From Bacteroidetes bacterium ADurb.Bin174 (GTDB lineage Bacteria > Bacteroidota > Bacteroidia > Bacteroidales > Paludibacteraceae): a stretch of DNA of 36,013 nt. Made by a program: the position numbers and the translations under genes. Shown here in pieces: positions 33,333-36,013 of the stretch. Under the pieces are notes generated by a model, which saw only the letters and a program-made list of their open reading frames with translations, was not told the DNA's origin and did not search any database. The DNA lies in contig MWCX01000035.1 in NCBI GenBank assembly GCA_002070265.1, positions 1 through 36,013 on the forward strand, given 5' to 3'. The stretch's first letter is position 1. Each line of letters begins with the position of its first letter.

Positions 33333-34028
33333 GTGAAAAACTTTTTTAGAAAGATAGTTCGCTTCATTGCTAAGCTTTTTCTTTGGTTCTTTCTCATTAC
33401 CATCGCATGGACTGTCTTGCTGCGATTTGTTCCCGTATATTTTACACCATTGATGTTGATTCGGTCGGCAGAAGCTGTTTGCGATGGAACACCGGTTAAG
33501 AACAGCAAAAAGTGGGTTCCCATTGAACGGATATCTCCTCATATGATTCAGGCTGTAGTAGCCGCGGAAGATAATTTGTTCATGGAGCACAAAGGTTTTT
33601 CTTTTGAAGACATCAGAAAAGCGCGGGAACACAATCAAAAGGGAAAAAGAATACGAGGAGCCAGTACCATTTCTCAGCAAACGGCTAAAAATGTGTTTTT
33701 GTGGCCCAAACGTTCATATATCAGAAAAGGATTCGAAGCTTATTTTACAGTTCTCATAGAATTATTCTGGTCTAAAGAACGCATCATGGAAGTCTATTTG
33801 AATGTCATTGAAACAGGGCGCGGCATTTACGGAGTAGAAGCAGCTTCTTTGGAATATTTTGGAAAACATGCTTCCAAACTATCCAGAACCCAGGCATCCC
33901 TTATTGCAGTGTGTTTGCCTAATCCGAGGAGATTCAATCCGGCAAAACCATCACCTTATATTCAAAGGAGAAAAGATCAGATTATCAATTTAATGTATAA
34001 AATACCGCAGGTTAATTTTGATGATTAA
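33333..34028 (+). CDS. mtgA: Monofunctional peptidoglycan glycosyltransferase
   Basis: The 231-residue protein has one N-terminal membrane helix (about 11-33) and a GT51 domain that polymerises lipid II into glycan strands. Catalytic Glu79 lies in VVAAEDNLF; the RGASTISQQTAKNVFL, KERIMEVYLNVIETG and GVEAASLEYFGK motifs are intact. No transpeptidase domain follows, so it is the monofunctional type. It begins with GTG at 33333, with no nearby in-frame ATG, and probably shares a transcript with the pseudouridine synthase gene. Confidence 0.94.
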   Translation: MKNFFRKIVRFIAKLFLWFFLITIAWTVLLRFVPVYFTPLMLIRSAEAVCDGTPVKNSKKWVPIERISPHMIQAVVAAEDNLFMEHKGFSFEDIRKAREHNQKGKRIRGASTISQQTAKNVFLWPKRSYIRKGFEAYFTVLIELFWSKERIMEVYLNVIETGRGIYGVEAASLEYFGKHASKLSRTQASLIAVCLPNPRRFNPAKPSPYIQRRKDQIINLMYKIPQVNFDD

Positions 34029-34090
34029 TTAAAGGTAGTTGTGTGTTTATTTTATAATTAGCTTACAACATTGTCTGTGTGAATAAAAAG

Positions 34091-34747
34091 ATGCAACATA
34101 TAGATTGGGGCTTGATTGAATACAACAAGGCTTGGGAAGAGCAAGAGGCATTATTTGCAGAAACCATTCGCCGGAAAAACAATCAGGAAGAAACTGAAAA
34201 TTTTTTGATTTTCTGTGAACATCCCCATGTTTACACTTTGGGTAAAAGCGGCGATGAACACAATTTATTGATAGACTTTATTCAGTTACAAACACAGCAC
34301 GCCCAATTTGTTCGTACCAACCGCGGTGGAGACATCACTTATCACGGACCGGGGCAATTGGTGGGTTATCCCATTTTTGATCTTGCCAATTTCAATATAG
34401 GTTTAAAAGAATATATTTTTAGGCTTGAAGCCTGCGTCATAGATTTGTTGGAGCAATACGGATTGCACGCAACCGGATTAAAGGGAGCTACGGGAGTGTG
34501 GTTGGATGCTGACACCAAAGATGCACGTAAAATTTGTGCCATTGGGGTTCGCAGTTCACGTTATGTCACGATGCATGGCTTTGCACTTAATATAAATACT
34601 GATTTAAGCTATTTCAATCATATCAATCCTTGTGGTTTCACTGACAAAGCAGTTACTTCTTTGGAGCAGGAATTGGGTGCAAAACAAGAAACAGAAACCT
34701 TAAAATCAAATCTTAGAAAAATTTTTGAAAAAAAGTTTTCGACCTAA
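34091..34747 (+). CDS. lipB: Lipoyl(octanoyl) transferase
   Basis: The 218-residue enzyme moves octanoyl groups from acyl carrier protein to lipoyl domains. The RGGDITYHGPGQLVGYP motif (79-95), the catalytic Lys147 (RKICAIGVR) and Cys181 (HINPCG) are present. The ATG at 34091 is preferred, though a GTG 12 nt earlier (34079) is also possible. No lipA is beside it. Confidence 0.93.
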   Translation: MQHIDWGLIEYNKAWEEQEALFAETIRRKNNQEETENFLIFCEHPHVYTLGKSGDEHNLLIDFIQLQTQHAQFVRTNRGGDITYHGPGQLVGYPIFDLANFNIGLKEYIFRLEACVIDLLEQYGLHATGLKGATGVWLDADTKDARKICAIGVRSSRYVTMHGFALNINTDLSYFNHINPCGFTDKAVTSLEQELGAKQETETLKSNLRKIFEKKFST

Positions 34748-35085
34748 GTACTCACATTATCAAAGTGATATTATTTATTTTATTTTTTTTCCAAATTATT
34801 TGTGAGATTTATTTTGCAGATAAAAAAAAACCTGCTATTTTTGCAGTCCGTTTCGCGAAGAAATGTGGTTTTTCTAACGTTCTTTGATATATTGTAACAA
34901 GACAAGTAGCATAATAGTACAAGTAAAATTTCTTATAGAAATTATATTATACAATAATATATAAAGGTATAAGATTTTAAGGAAATGGGATATTGTGTAA
35001 GTTTCTTGTCAATTCTTTTTTATTAAACCTGTATATTTTATAGCGCACTATAAATAGTTTTGAGTCATTCGGATTAGATTATTAT
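34748..35085 (+). other. rRNA operon promoter and leader
   Basis: No protein gene is seen in these 338 nt. A strong promoter (see 34813-34843) is followed by about 240 nt of leader. It contains GTTCTTTGATATATTG (from about 34880), a sequence that resembles what precedes 16S genes in many Bacteroidota, an ATTTCT-TAT-AGAAAT palindrome (34928-34942) and very AT-rich DNA up to the 16S start. Processing stems around 16S cannot be checked because the 3' side is outside. Confidence 0.7.
34813..34843 (+). promoter_or_regulatory. rRNA operon promoter
   Basis: TTTG (34813-34816), 19 nt, TATTTTTG (34836-34843): an exact Bacteroidota -33/-7 pair about 240 nt before 16S. Confidence 0.8.

Positions 35086-36013
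<928 letters not shown>

Overview
The window comes from a Bacteroidota chromosome, most likely order Bacteroidales. The evidence is a type IX secretion (T9SS) C-terminal sorting domain, Bacteroidota-type promoters (TTTG, about 19 nt, TAnnTTTG) before many genes, an S16 protein with a long tail, several families largely confined to the phylum (DUF4105, DUF4199, DUF4861, DUF6048, DUF6452), and a 16S rRNA 5' part of Bacteroidales type at the right end. The DNA is AT-rich and densely coded, with no integrated phage, intact transposon or CRISPR array.

Layout. 1-2407 (+): 3' part of a large T9SS-exported modular surface protein with a duplicated module. 2595-3518 (+): secreted alpha/beta hydrolase. 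3515-6546 (-): kduI, kduD and a DUF4861 protein, a pectin/unsaturated-uronate set. 6814-8220 (+): RecD-like helicase. 8351-9433 (+): membrane-anchored AraC-type regulator with a G-free leader. 9613-13199 (+): envelope run of DUF4105 protein, gamma-carbonic-anhydrase-like protein, lptB and murB. 13234-14277 (-): mltG. 14404-14490: tRNA-Ser(GCU). 14529-21918 (-): ribD, cls, DUF4199, GT2, DUF6452 lipoprotein, DUF6048, transketolase. 22028-22864 (+): prmC. 22960-24437 (+): ECF sigma factor, small membrane protein and Spy/CpxP-like periplasmic protein. 24692-24762: tRNA-Cys(GCA). 24879-28728 (+): DPE2-like malQ and purM. 28725-30930 (-): marC-like, GT2, rpsP. 31032-31943 (-): HU-like/SPOR protein. 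32159-34747 (+): rluB-type pseudouridine synthase, mtgA, lipB. 34748-35085: rRNA promoter and leader. 35086 to the end: 16S rRNA, cut by the window edge.

Much of the window serves the cell envelope: LPS export (lptB), peptidoglycan (murB, mltG, mtgA), cardiolipin (cls), candidate lipoprotein acylation (DUF4105), two glycosyltransferases and the ECF sigma locus. The most system-like finding is that ECF locus: the same bipartite motif, ATTAAAC-N17-GTCTAAACA, precedes both the sigma gene and the two-gene unit behind it, which points to an autoregulated envelope-stress circuit. Other points of interest are a G-free 5' leader, three promoters placed so close to start codons that the transcripts may be leaderless, a terminator whose loop looks replaced by an IS-end-like palindrome, and a family of GCTGTCT hairpins reused between genes.
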